From Chloroflexota bacterium (GTDB lineage: Bacteria > Chloroflexota > Dormibacteria > CF-121), in contig VBDY01000135.1 of the NCBI GenBank assembly GCA_005882775.1, positions 1 to 43,434 on the forward strand: a stretch of DNA of 43,434 nucleotides, in the 5' to 3' direction. This document shows positions 1 through 7,429 of the stretch, in pieces (position 1 is the stretch's first letter; every line of letters begins with the position of its first letter). Position numbers and translations under genes: made by a program. The notes under the pieces were generated by a model. It ran no database searches and was not told the origin of the DNA. It was given only the letters and a program-made list of their open reading frames with translations.

Positions 1-1219
1 CGCCGATCAGGGTGGCGACTGCCAGCATGATGTAGAAGGTGGGTCGGTACCTGGGTTTCGAGGCCAGCCGGCCCGGCAGGCCGAGGAATTCTTTAAGGGC
101 GTAGGCGGCGGAGCCCGACAGGATAGGGATGGCGAGCAGACCCGATCCAATCATGCCGATCGCAAAGACGATGAACGCGAAGGGTCCGGCCAATGGGGCG
201 AGGGCGGCGGCCGCCTGGCTAGCCGTCTGCACCTGAGCGTTGCCGTGCGCATGGAGCACCGCGCCGGAGGTGAGGATGATGAAATACATCACCAGGTTCG
301 AGAACGCCATCCCGATCATGATGTCGGCGCGCGCGGCCCGCAGCTCGGATAGCTTCAGGCCACGCCGTCCGGCTTCCGTGGTCCTGCCGGCTGCCCGCAG
401 CTCGTCGACCTCCGACGAGGCCTGCCAGAAGAAGAGGTAGGGCGAGATGGTGGTGCCGAGCACCGCTACCAGCGCCATGATGAAGTCTTTGGAAGGCTCG
501 AGGTGGGGGATCAGCGTCGCGCGCAGCACCTCGACCAACGGAGGGTGGGCAAAGATCGCCGTGATCGCGTAGGCGAAGAGCGCCAGGGTGAGCCACTTGA
601 AGATCCTGAAAATGGTCGCGTATGTGGCGAACAGCTGCATGCCGATGATCAGGAGTGCCACCGGGACGATCAGCCAGATGGCCTGGATCGCGCCGCGCGA
701 GAGGAGCTCGCCCCCGGCCGCCACGGCACCCAGGTCGGCGCCCACGTTAATGGTGTTGGCGATCAGCAGACCGAGCACGGCGATCGCCACCAGGAGGGTG
801 GGGAACTTGCGCCGAAGGCTTACCCCCAGCCCGACGCCGGTCTGGAGGGCAATTCGTGCGCACAGCTCCTGGACTGCCGTCATCAGCGGGAAGGTGAAGA
901 GCGCGGTCCAGAGCAGCCCGAAGCCGAACTGGCTACCCACCTGAGAGTAGGTTCCGATGCCACTCGGATCGTCGTCACTCGCACCGGTGATCAGGCCGGG
1001 TCCCAGGATCTGGAGCCAGCCAAGCGGTCCCTGGCGTCTCGCCTGGTCGAAGCCGGTCCGGCGCGCGGCCGGCGACCCACCCGCGGCCAGCTTTGGCTTT
1101 TCCTTTTCGGGCTTGTAGAGGTCGTCTTTGGAAGGCTCCGGCTGAGGCTTTACCGCTCTTAAGATCGGGTCCGAGATGTCGTCTTTGCGCCTGGCCAGCG
1201 TTCTACCTCCGCCACGCAT
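1..1219 (-). CDS. NRAMP-like divalent metal transporter (3' end outside window)
   Basis: An integral membrane importer of the NRAMP fold, expected to carry a divalent metal across the cytoplasmic membrane. Translating the minus strand from the ATG at 1219 gives a charged 60-residue cytoplasmic tail, then hydrophobic segments. The first helix carries [15 protein letters not shown], the NRAMP TM1 signature, although the usual DPGN reads DPSG. The sixth-helix region reads [17 protein letters not shown] where classical Mn/Fe NRAMPs have MPHN. Loss of those soft-metal ligands places it in a divergent NRAMP-related branch, some of whose members move magnesium, so the substrate is uncertain. The start is supported by TAAGGC a few bases upstream. 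The frame is open to the window edge, so the C-terminus is missing. Confidence 0.85.
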   Translation of the reverse strand, partial: MRGGGRTLARRKDDISDPILRAVKPQPEPSKDDLYKPEKEKPKLAAGGSPAARRTGFDQARRQGPLGWLQILGPGLITGASDDDPSGIGTYSQVGSQFGFGLLWTALFTFPLMTAVQELCARIALQTGVGLGVSLRRKFPTLLVAIAVLGLLIANTINVGADLGAVAAGGELLSRGAIQAIWLIVPVALLIIGMQLFATYATIFRIFKWLTLALFAYAITAIFAHPPLVEVLRATLIPHLEPSKDFIMALVAVLGTTISPYLFFWQASSEVDELRAAGRTTEAGRRGLKLSELRAARADIMIGMAFSNLVMYFIILTSGAVLHAHGNAQVQTASQAAAALAPLAGPFAFIVFAIGMIGSGLLAIPILSGSAAYALKEFLGLPGRLASKPRYRPTFYIMLAVATLIG

Positions 1220-1330
1220 GTTTGCCTTAGAAGGACTTGCGTCTCATATGATAGCGGTTATATCACTACCCACCTCAGCCGAAGGGCACGGCCTCATACT
1301 GTTGCGGGTAACCGCGCCAGCCGGCGCCCC

Positions 1331-1383
1331 GTTGTAACAACAGGTGCGCAGGTCTGGCCAACTGATAACGTCGCTGTTAGGAT
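1331..1383 (+). promoter_or_regulatory. Palindrome and -10 box upstream of the C39-like peptidase
   Basis: GTTGTAACAAC at 1331-1341 is a perfect 11-base palindrome. A TAGGAT -10 box lies at 1378-1383, nine bases before the ATG at 1393, so the transcript would be leaderless or nearly so. No good -35 is visible at the expected spacing; the palindrome lies just upstream of that position and could be an activator or repressor site. The rest of 1220-1392 shows nothing else I can name. Confidence 0.4.
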
Positions 1384-1392
1384 GAGACCGAA

Positions 1393-2181
1393 ATGTCACA
1401 AATAGTGGTGAAACTGGGGCTGGCCATGGCGCTGGGTGCTATGTTGCCCTCCTGCTTCGGAGCCGAGATCCTCACTGTACGGACGGCTGGGCCCGTGACG
1501 CTGAACTACAACTTCGGCCTTGACAGCCAGCCCAATGTGCAGCCGAGCCTGCCGGTCGGACAGCTGGCCCAGGAGGCGGTCGACCGGGGCAGTGTGGCCG
1601 TCCGCGGTTTTCACGAGCCGGGGGATTACGCTCATCGCAATTACTGCGGGGCCGGCGCCACCCAGGTCCTGCTCTCGGCCTGGCTGTCGAAGGTGCCCGA
1701 TATCGAGACGGTTGCCCGGCAGTCGCACCTCAACCCTAACCGCGGCGAGTTCGGCGCGGACGCCGGCGCCGCCATCAATGTCTTCCTCAGCTCGATCGTG
1801 AACCCGGCGTTGGGCCACTCTCGCTACCTGGCCGAGCATGTGGTCACGCTCGAAGGGGTCAAGGAACGGATCCGTCGCGACATCCTGGACGCCGATGCCA
1901 ACCGCCTGTTCGGCCACGGTGTCCCGGTGATGGTGCAGACCATGACCAAAAACATGCCTGGGTGGAACCACTGGAACGCCACCCATATGATCACCATCTT
2001 CGCCTTCGACTTCAGCCATAACAACCCGGCGCTGGACACCGTGACCTACGCTGAAACGCCCTCACCGCTGGCGGGTTATCGCGGCCCGGATTTCCAGACG
2101 ATCTCTGTGAGCGCGCTCTGGGCGGCCATGCAGGCCTACACGGTGGCCTCGCCTTCTGATCCGATGAACGTCATTTCCTGA
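1393..2181 (+). CDS. Secreted C39-like (papain-fold) cysteine peptidase
   Basis: 262 residues. The N-terminus (about 1-23) is a hydrophobic signal peptide ending LPSCFGAE, so the protein is exported; LPSC is a weak lipobox, so membrane anchoring is possible. The mature part has NYCGAGATQVLLSAWL (about residues 83-98), the pattern around the catalytic cysteine of C39-like peptidases, and later NATHMITIFAFDF, which supplies the histidine of a Cys-His dyad. Overall length and layout fit the C39_2 group. It stands alone, with a promoter of its own (TAGGAT nine bases upstream) and no ABC exporter or bacteriocin gene nearby, so processing of a leader peptide is unlikely. The substrate is unknown. 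Confidence 0.6.
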   Translation: MSQIVVKLGLAMALGAMLPSCFGAEILTVRTAGPVTLNYNFGLDSQPNVQPSLPVGQLAQEAVDRGSVAVRGFHEPGDYAHRNYCGAGATQVLLSAWLSKVPDIETVARQSHLNPNRGEFGADAGAAINVFLSSIVNPALGHSRYLAEHVVTLEGVKERIRRDILDADANRLFGHGVPVMVQTMTKNMPGWNHWNATHMITIFAFDFSHNNPALDTVTYAETPSPLAGYRGPDFQTISVSALWAAMQAYTVASPSDPMNVIS

Positions 2182-2207
2182 AGCCTGGCGCCGCGTCCGC
2201 GGCCCGG

Positions 2208-2915
2208 TCAGGTGACGTTGCTGTAGAGCGGCAGCGTCATCCCATGCAGAGCTTGGGCAGCGTCGCTGAGAAGAAAAACGATCAGCCGGGCTATGTCGGC
2301 CGGTGTAGCGCCGGCCCGCATGCCCGGCAGCGCACGCTGCAGAAGTTGAGTTTCGACCGCTCCCGGCGCCAGCCCGATCACCCGGATCCCGTGGGGTGCG
2401 CCCTCTACCGCCAGGCTCTCGGTCAGCCCGACGATGCCGAACTTCGATATCACATAGGGCGACAGCCCGGCGAATTTCTCGACGCCCGCGACGCCCGAGA
2501 GCGAGGCGATGTTCACGATCCGACCTCCCCCGGCCGCGACCATGTCCTTAAAGGCCATCCGTGCGCAAAGGAAGGCGCCCCGCAGGTTCACGGCGATAGT
2601 CCGATCGAACGCCTCGATGGCGACCTGCGGGAACACCGCTCTCTCCAGGGTGGCCGCGTTGTTGACGAGCACAACCACAGGTCCAAGCCGGCGAGCCTCA
2701 TCGAAGACACGGTCGACAGCCTCGGCCCGCGAGACGTCCGCGACCACCGGCGTCACGGTTCCTCCGGCTCGCCGGATCTCATCCGCCGTCGTCTCGAGCT
2801 CGACCGGCGACCGGGCGGCGATGACGACCGGGTGGCCGCCCGCGGCCAGCGCCATGGCGGTCGCCCGGCCGACGCCTCTCCCGCCACCGGTGACGACGGC
2901 GACTCCCGGGCTCAC
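2208..2915 (-). CDS. SDR-family NAD(P)-dependent oxidoreductase
   Basis: A 235-residue classical short-chain dehydrogenase with a single Rossmann domain. TGGGRGVG (residues 9-16) binds the dinucleotide; NNA is at 85-87; the catalytic serine is in NIASLS (135-140) and the Tyr/Lys pair in YVISK (154-158). I chose the GTG at 2915 because it overlaps the stop of the upstream glycosyltransferase as GTGA, and the Rossmann strand starts at once; an ATG at 2993 would add a tail read out of the neighbour. It is the last gene of a three-gene minus operon facing pterin genes. Since sepiapterin reductase is an SDR, reduction of a pterin side chain is a reasonable guess, but sugar or lipid substrates cannot be excluded. 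Confidence 0.85.
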   Translation of the reverse strand: MSPGVAVVTGGGRGVGRATAMALAAGGHPVVIAARSPVELETTADEIRRAGGTVTPVVADVSRAEAVDRVFDEARRLGPVVVLVNNAATLERAVFPQVAIEAFDRTIAVNLRGAFLCARMAFKDMVAAGGGRIVNIASLSGVAGVEKFAGLSPYVISKFGIVGLTESLAVEGAPHGIRVIGLAPGAVETQLLQRALPGMRAGATPADIARLIVFLLSDAAQALHGMTLPLYSNVT

Positions 2916-3988
2916 GCCAATTCCCGGTAGAGCGTCTCGTACTCGGACACCATGCGGGTCAGCGAAAACCGCTCCAGCGCACGGCGCCGGCATGCTCGCG
3001 GATCGATTTCGGTGAAGCGCGCAGCGGCTCGCTGCAGCCCGTTGACATCTCCCGGAGCGACCAGGTAGCCGGTCTCCCCGTCGGCGATGATCTCTGCCAG
3101 GGCGCCCCGCGCATAGGCGGCAACCGGGGTTCCGGCGGCCATGGCCTCGGCCGCAGTCAGCCCAAATGGCTCATCCCAGTCGACCGGCATCAGTATGCCC
3201 TCGGCGCCACCCATCTCTACAAATACCTGGTCCCGGCGGCGCAGGCCGAGCAGGTCATGTCGCTCGAGCCGCGTTCGAAGCTGGGCGGCATAGTCCCGGT
3301 CGTAAACCGCGCCAATGATCCGAAGCCGCCGCTCCGCGGCTTCAGCAATTTCTAAAGCCGTTTCCAGGCCCTTCTCAGGGGAGATCCGCCCGACGAAGAG
3401 CCAGCCTGCGCGTTGCTGCGGCCCGAGCGCGATTCGATCGACAGGCACGGCGTTGAGGATCTGCCGCGTCTGCCCGACCACGTCTGTCCAGGCTGTCTGG
3501 GCAAAGCAAGATACCGTGATCAGGACGGCACCCTGGGCCGCCGCCTGCCGGACCGCCTGCGTGACGCCCGGCACCAGCGGTGGCAGATGCAATGTGTGGC
3601 AGACGTGGCCGTGCGCGTCTTGCAGCAGCTCGAATGGCGGTGCATCGAAGGCGTGGTTGTGGACGACATCGAACTCACCGGCGCGCCTGCGGATCTCGTA
3701 GGCGATCCGAAGGAAGCACACGCGCTCTTCAGCCAGGAGCCCGGGATCGGCAGGTCCCGGGTGAGCAAAGTCTGTCGGTCGCAGCCGTTGGGAATCGATC
3801 CCCAGGCGTACGACCTCGGCGCCCGTCACGACCGAGCCGTCGGCGGCGAAAAGGGTGACCGCATGCCCAGCCGCTGCCAGTGCGGTGGCGAGGTCGTGCA
3901 GCAGGGCCTGACTTCCGCCAATGAACGGCTCCGCGATCGGTGATACCAGGGGGGCCACCAGCGCGATCCGGAGCGGCCGGCCGCTCAT
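2912..3988 (-). CDS. GT4-family glycosyltransferase
   Basis: A 358-residue retaining glycosyltransferase of the GT-B fold. The N-terminal half begins RIALVAPLVSP with a GGSQ loop and contains DVVHNHAFDAPPFELL. The C-terminal half has the donor-binding pattern LFVGRISPEKGLETALEIAE, then MPVDWDEPFGLTAAEAMAAGTPV, the E-x7-E region that binds the nucleotide sugar in GT4 enzymes. No membrane segment is seen, so it is probably cytoplasmic. The ATG at 3988 overlaps the stop of the methyltransferase as ATGA and the gene's own stop overlaps the SDR start, so the three are translated together. Cyanobacterial enzymes that glucosylate tetrahydrobiopterin belong to GT4, which makes a pterin acceptor plausible given the genes facing it. 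The acceptor is inferred, not shown. Confidence 0.85.
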   Translation of the reverse strand: MSGRPLRIALVAPLVSPIAEPFIGGSQALLHDLATALAAAGHAVTLFAADGSVVTGAEVVRLGIDSQRLRPTDFAHPGPADPGLLAEERVCFLRIAYEIRRRAGEFDVVHNHAFDAPPFELLQDAHGHVCHTLHLPPLVPGVTQAVRQAAAQGAVLITVSCFAQTAWTDVVGQTRQILNAVPVDRIALGPQQRAGWLFVGRISPEKGLETALEIAEAAERRLRIIGAVYDRDYAAQLRTRLERHDLLGLRRRDQVFVEMGGAEGILMPVDWDEPFGLTAAEAMAAGTPVAAYARGALAEIIADGETGYLVAPGDVNGLQRAAARFTEIDPRACRRRALERFSLTRMVSEYETLYRELA

Positions 3989-4734
3989 GCCACGGTGCAC
4001 CGGCACAGGTCCCGCGGCGCGTTGACACCCAGCACGCTGTAGGGAAGGATCGGCCGCCCCGACTGCCGGATCCACTCCAGCGCGGCCTCGCCGTAGAAGA
4101 TCTCCGCGCAGAGCTTGGCGGTCTGCAGGTCGCGAAATCGGGTCTCCATGGCGCCGGCGAACGCGTGGTAGGAAAAACCGCGGTTCAGAAACCATTGGGG
4201 ATCGTCCGGCCAGAGGATGAAGATCTGTCCGCCGGGCCGGGTGACTCGCCGGAGCTCGGCCAGACCCTGCTCGCCGCCGAGCTCGGGGTCTGCTCCGAAG
4301 GCGGCGCACGACACGGTGACGTCCACGCTCCCGGCCGGGAGCGGGATCGCCTGGTCGCTCCCGGCGATGATCCTGACGTTGGCAATCCCGCAGCGCTGCA
4401 GCTTTGCGGCCAGCTCCCGTCGCAGACCGGCGGCCGGCTCGAGCGCGAGCACTTCGGCGGCGCGCGCGGCGCATGGCAGCGTCAAGCGGCCGGAGCCCGC
4501 GCCAACGTCCAGCACGGTGACGGCCTCGATGGGGAGCTCTGCGAAGATCCGCGGATGGAGGTTTTCGCCTTCGACGAGCCGGTCATAGAGCTCGGGTTCC
4601 CGCTCGTAGAGTAGTGCCCAGGCCTGGTTCGCCGGCGTCGCTGCGGGGTCGAGCCCGTAGCGCTCGGCCAGCCGCGGTGGGCAGCGCCGCGCGGGACGCC
4701 ACAGCGGATTCTCCGGTAACGCCGAGTCGAGCAC
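3985..4734 (-). CDS. Class I SAM-dependent methyltransferase
   Basis: 249 residues. The SAM-binding motif I is VLDVGAGSGRL, followed by the acidic end of strand 2 in VLALEPA and a motif-IV-like stretch (SVDVTVSCAAF). RVTRPGGQIFILWPDD is the post-motif region common in class I enzymes. A GTG at 4758 is possible but would overlap the divergent pterin gene start at 4752. I prefer the GTG at 4734, which has AAGG eight bases upstream and leaves the divergent starts 17 bases apart. First gene of the minus-strand operon with the GT4 and the SDR. The substrate is unknown; O-methylation of a glycosyl or pterin group would fit the neighbourhood, as cyanopterin is known to carry a methylated sugar. Confidence 0.8.
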   Translation of the reverse strand: MLDSALPENPLWRPARRCPPRLAERYGLDPAATPANQAWALLYEREPELYDRLVEGENLHPRIFAELPIEAVTVLDVGAGSGRLTLPCAARAAEVLALEPAAGLRRELAAKLQRCGIANVRIIAGSDQAIPLPAGSVDVTVSCAAFGADPELGGEQGLAELRRVTRPGGQIFILWPDDPQWFLNRGFSYHAFAGAMETRFRDLQTAKLCAEIFYGEAALEWIRQSGRPILPYSVLGVNAPRDLCRCTVA

Positions 4735-4737
4735 GCC

Positions 4738-4743
4738 TATAAC
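4738..4743 (+). promoter_or_regulatory. -10 box of the pterin operon
   Basis: TATAAC ends eight bases before the GTG at 4752, the spacing expected if transcription starts at or next to the start codon. Only 17 bases separate the two divergent start codons, so the promoters of both operons must lie inside each other's first codons. Confidence 0.4.
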
Positions 4744-4751
4744 CTTAGGCA

Positions 4752-5168
4752 GTGGCACGCTCGACCCGGATCACCCGGCTGGAATCGTTCAGCGCCGCTC
4801 ACCGGCTCTTCAAAGCCGAGCTCAGCGACGAGGAGAATTTTCGCCTCTTTGGTCCCTGCAGTAACCCCGGTGGCCACGGCCACAATTACCGTCTGGCGGT
4901 CACGGTCAGAGGCAGCATCGAACCGGACAGCGGCATGGTCCTGAATCTCAAGACCCTCCATGACCTGATCCAGACATCGATCCTGGACAAGGTCGATCAT
5001 CGCAATCTCAACCTGGAAGTGGACTTCTTGACCGGTGTCCAGCCGACCACGGAGAACCTGGCCCGCGCCTTCTTCGACGAGCTCGAACCACGGCTTCCCA
5101 CCGGCCGGCTCTGGCGGGTGCTGGTCCAGGAGACCGACAAGAACAGCGCAGAATATGGAGAGGATTAA
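4752..5168 (+). CDS. 6-pyruvoyl-tetrahydropterin synthase family protein
   Basis: 138 residues, normal length for the PTPS/QueD T-fold family. It would convert 7,8-dihydroneopterin triphosphate to 6-pyruvoyl-tetrahydropterin, or in a QueD role to 6-carboxy-tetrahydropterin. The zinc histidines are visible in FSAAHRL and GGHGHNY. The catalytic cysteine is in [13 protein letters not shown], whose C-x-N-P-x-G-H-G-H spacing resembles the animal-type PTPS more than QueD (C-x3-HGH). The only usable start is GTG 4752. The stop overlaps the folE start by one base (TAATG). No queC, queE or queF is present in the window, so biopterin-like chemistry is the more likely role. The product acts in the cytoplasm. 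Confidence 0.85.
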   Translation: MARSTRITRLESFSAAHRLFKAELSDEENFRLFGPCSNPGGHGHNYRLAVTVRGSIEPDSGMVLNLKTLHDLIQTSILDKVDHRNLNLEVDFLTGVQPTTENLARAFFDELEPRLPTGRLWRVLVQETDKNSAEYGED

Positions 5169-5761
5169 TGGCCAAACCCACACCTGAGCGTGACAACGCC
5201 ATCTCACTCGACGGGTTGATCCGGCATGAACTGGTCCTGCTGGGTGAGGATCCCTCACGCGAGGGACTTCGGGACACCCCGGAGCGGGTCAAAGAAAGCA
5301 TGGAGTTCCTGACCCGCGGTTACCGGATGACGCCGGATGAGGTCTTCGGCGATGCGCTCTTCTCCGAGACCTACAAGGACATGATCCTGGTCAAGGACAT
5401 CGAAATGTATTCGCTCTGTGAGCACCACCTGCTGCCCTTCTATGGCGGTGCCCACATCGCCTACATCCCTGACGGAAAGATTGTCGGGCTGAGCAAGCTG
5501 CCGCGCCTGGTCGAGATGTACAGCCGGCGGCTGCAGGTCCAGGAGCGCCTCACCCGCCAGATCGCCGAGTGCCTGCAGCAGCACCTGAAACCGCTTGGGG
5601 TGGCGGTGGTGATCGAGGCCAGCCACCTCTGCATGATGATGCGAGGCGTCGAGAAGCAGAACAGCCGGGCCATCACCAGCTGCATGCTCGGCAGTTTCCA
5701 GACTGACTCCAAGACCCGGGCTGAGTTCATGAGCCTGGTCAAGGGGATGCCGGCAGGCTAA
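5168..5761 (+). CDS. folE: GTP cyclohydrolase I
   Basis: 197 residues, full length. It opens GTP and rearranges it to 7,8-dihydroneopterin triphosphate, the first step to folate and biopterin and the substrate of the preceding gene's product. The signature is clear: [10 protein letters not shown], then [12 protein letters not shown], which holds the zinc ligands Cys and His, and [15 protein letters not shown], which supplies the third ligand and active-site residues. The ATG at 5168 shares a base with the stop of the PTPS gene, so the two are translationally coupled. No folate genes (folP, folK, folB) are near, which argues that this copy serves a dedicated pterin product rather than folate. 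Confidence 0.95.
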   Translation: MAKPTPERDNAISLDGLIRHELVLLGEDPSREGLRDTPERVKESMEFLTRGYRMTPDEVFGDALFSETYKDMILVKDIEMYSLCEHHLLPFYGGAHIAYIPDGKIVGLSKLPRLVEMYSRRLQVQERLTRQIAECLQQHLKPLGVAVVIEASHLCMMMRGVEKQNSRAITSCMLGSFQTDSKTRAEFMSLVKGMPAG

Positions 5762-6591
5762 CGGCAGAGTTCTACTGCGGAACGTCCGGCTTCTCGTATC
5801 GCGCCTGGAAGGGCGGATTCTACCCGCCCAGGATCAAGAGCCGGGACATGCTTTCCTTCTACGCGGGCCGGCTGCCAACAGTCGAGCTGAACACAACCTA
5901 CTACGGACCTCCATCCGAGACTGCCGTCGCTGGCTGGCAGGCGGCCGTACCCGACCGCTTCCTCTTCGCGGTAAAGGCGCACCGCCGGATCGCCCACAAC
6001 CGCCGGCCCGACGATGCCAGGCAGGCGCTCGAGGCGTTCGTCAGGGTGGTAGACGGGCTCGGTGAACGCTGCGGACCGGTGCTCTTCCAGGTGCCGCGGA
6101 CCGGGCGCTACGTTCCCGGCCGGATCGAGTCCCTGCTTCCCTACCTACCCCCGGGCTGGCGAGTTGCCTTCCAGTTCCGCCATCCGTCCTGGCGTGACAG
6201 CCCGATCCTCGACACATTAGTAAGGATGGGGGCGGCCGTCTGCCACGCAGACGGTGAGCCCGAACCCGGCTTTGCCCCGTCGGGACCGTTCATCTACCTC
6301 CGATTCCGGCGCGACGCCTACTCACCGCAGCGGCTCGCCATGTGGAGCCGGCGGATCGTCGCGTACCTGGCCGAAGGCCGGGACGTTTTTGCCTATTTCA
6401 AGCACGAGACGCGGGGTCCGGAATATGCGGAGCGGCTGGTCAGGCATGTCCGGTCTGCCAATCGGCGCTATAATCCGGGCAATTTCCCAATTGGAGGCGA
6501 ATTGAATGGCCCGGTCCATGTGGCGGGGCGCGATCAGCTTCGGGATGGTGGCCATCCCGATCCGGATGTATCTGGCGACCGAGGCCCATAG
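5761..6591 (+). CDS. DUF72 family protein, apparent ACG start
   Basis: A DUF72 TIM-barrel-like protein of unknown biochemical role. The conserved N-terminus is fully encoded: FYCGTSGFSYRAWKGGFYPP at about residues 4-23, then TVELNTTYYGPPSE, FLFAVKAHRRIAH and VFAYFKHE. Yet no ATG, GTG or TTG precedes it: the first in-frame ATG (5848) would cut off the signature. At 5761 the sequence reads TAACG across the folE stop, exactly where TAATG would be expected from the junction style nearby, so I place the start at ACG 5761. It may be a true ACG start or a base error. The C-terminus reads through 86 bases of the Ku gene, beyond the usual DUF72 end. Confidence 0.75.
   Translation, partial: TAEFYCGTSGFSYRAWKGGFYPPRIKSRDMLSFYAGRLPTVELNTTYYGPPSETAVAGWQAAVPDRFLFAVKAHRRIAHNRRPDDARQALEAFVRVVDGLGERCGPVLFQVPRTGRYVPGRIESLLPYLPPGWRVAFQFRHPSWRDSPILDTLVRMGAAVCHADGEPEPGFAPSGPFIYLRFRRDAYSPQRLAMWSRRIVAYLAEGRDVFAYFKHETRGPEYAERLVRHVRSANRRYNPGNFPIGGELNGPVHVAGRDQLRDGGHPDPDVSGDRGP
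6469..6498 (+). promoter_or_regulatory. Promoter and RBS of the Ku gene
   Basis: A consensus TATAAT lies at 6469-6474 inside the 3' part of the DUF72 gene, and a GGAGG ribosome binding site just before the ATG at 6506. This suggests that ku can be transcribed independently of the pterin operon, with a leader of about 25 bases. No clear -35 hexamer is visible. Confidence 0.45.
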
Positions 6592-7384
6592 CGCCGTCGC
6601 CTTCCGGCAGCTCTGCCCGCACTGTCAGCGACCCATCAAGCAGCAACGGCACTGCCCAACCGACGAGCACGTGGTGGCCTTCAGCGAGGTCCTTCGTGGC
6701 TACGAGGTGGGCAAGGACCAGTTCGTGATCATCGAGGATGAGGACCTGGAAAAGCTTCCCCTCAAGACCACCAGGACGATCGACATCGTCGAGTTCGTCG
6801 ACCGGGACGAGGTCCCCCTGGGCCTCTATGTCAAGTCGGCGTACTATCTCGAGCCCGAAGACGTCGGCGTCAAACCGTTCGCCCTTCTGATGCGCGCCCT
6901 CGAGGACAGCAACAAGGTGGCGGTCGCCAAGGTTGCCTTGCGCGATCGGGAACACCTGTGCCTGATCCAGGTCCAGGGGAATGCGCTGCTCTGCAACACC
7001 CTCAACTGGCCGGACGAGATTCGCTCGACCGAGGAGCTGAATCTGCCCACGAACGTGAAGATCAGCGACAAAGAGGTCCAGATGGCGACCTCGTTGATCG
7101 AGAATCTCAGCGATTCGTTCAACCCGGAGCGCTACACGGATGAGTACAAGGCGGCCTTCGAGCAGGTGGTCGACCGCAAGCTCAAGGGTCTCCAGGTCAC
7201 GGCCCCGACCCCGGTCCGCGAGGCCCGGGTGATGGACCTGATGGCAGCCCTGAAGGCATCGGTCGAAGCCACCAAGCAGGGCAAGCGCAAGGAAGCGGCA
7301 GCAAAGCCGGCCGCCGGCCGCAAGGTCAAGGTAGCCGCCAAGACGGCGGCCACCCGGCCAGCCGCCCGCCGGCGCACCGCCTGA
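6506..7384 (+). CDS. ku: Ku DNA end-binding protein
   Basis: 292 residues. Homodimeric ring that binds double-strand DNA ends in bacterial non-homologous end joining and recruits the ligase. The N-terminus MARSMWRGAISFGMVAIPIRMY is the family signature; CPHCQRPI and HCPTDEHVV give the small cysteine motif; the core Ku barrel runs to about residue 250 and the tail is lysine/alanine rich (PAAGRKVKVAAKTAATRPAA), as in Ku proteins whose basic tail binds DNA. The start has GGAGGCG upstream. The next gene encodes a ligase-like protein, so this is a two-gene NHEJ module, but without primase or nuclease domains in the window. Confidence 0.95.
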   Translation: MARSMWRGAISFGMVAIPIRMYLATEAHSAVAFRQLCPHCQRPIKQQRHCPTDEHVVAFSEVLRGYEVGKDQFVIIEDEDLEKLPLKTTRTIDIVEFVDRDEVPLGLYVKSAYYLEPEDVGVKPFALLMRALEDSNKVAVAKVALRDREHLCLIQVQGNALLCNTLNWPDEIRSTEELNLPTNVKISDKEVQMATSLIENLSDSFNPERYTDEYKAAFEQVVDRKLKGLQVTAPTPVREARVMDLMAALKASVEATKQGKRKEAAAKPAAGRKVKVAAKTAATRPAARRRTA

Positions 7385-7429
7385 AACTCGGGGGCGCGCC
7401 GACCGGCGTTTCGTAATACGCTGTCCGGA

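Noticed and set aside
503-1162. A 219-codon plus-strand open frame at the left edge
   Set aside because: It is antisense to the NRAMP-like gene, whose TM1 signature is unmistakable, and reads as Gln/Glu/Arg-rich low-complexity sequence.
1220-1392. A metal riboswitch ahead of the NRAMP-like gene
   Set aside because: The likely leader is only a few tens of bases and shows no yybP-ykoY-like or M-box-like structure that I can recognise.
4752-5761. A queuosine or 7-deazaguanine pathway from the PTPS/QueD and FolE pair
   Set aside because: No queC, queE or queF is nearby, and the cysteine/histidine spacing is closer to animal-type PTPS than QueD.
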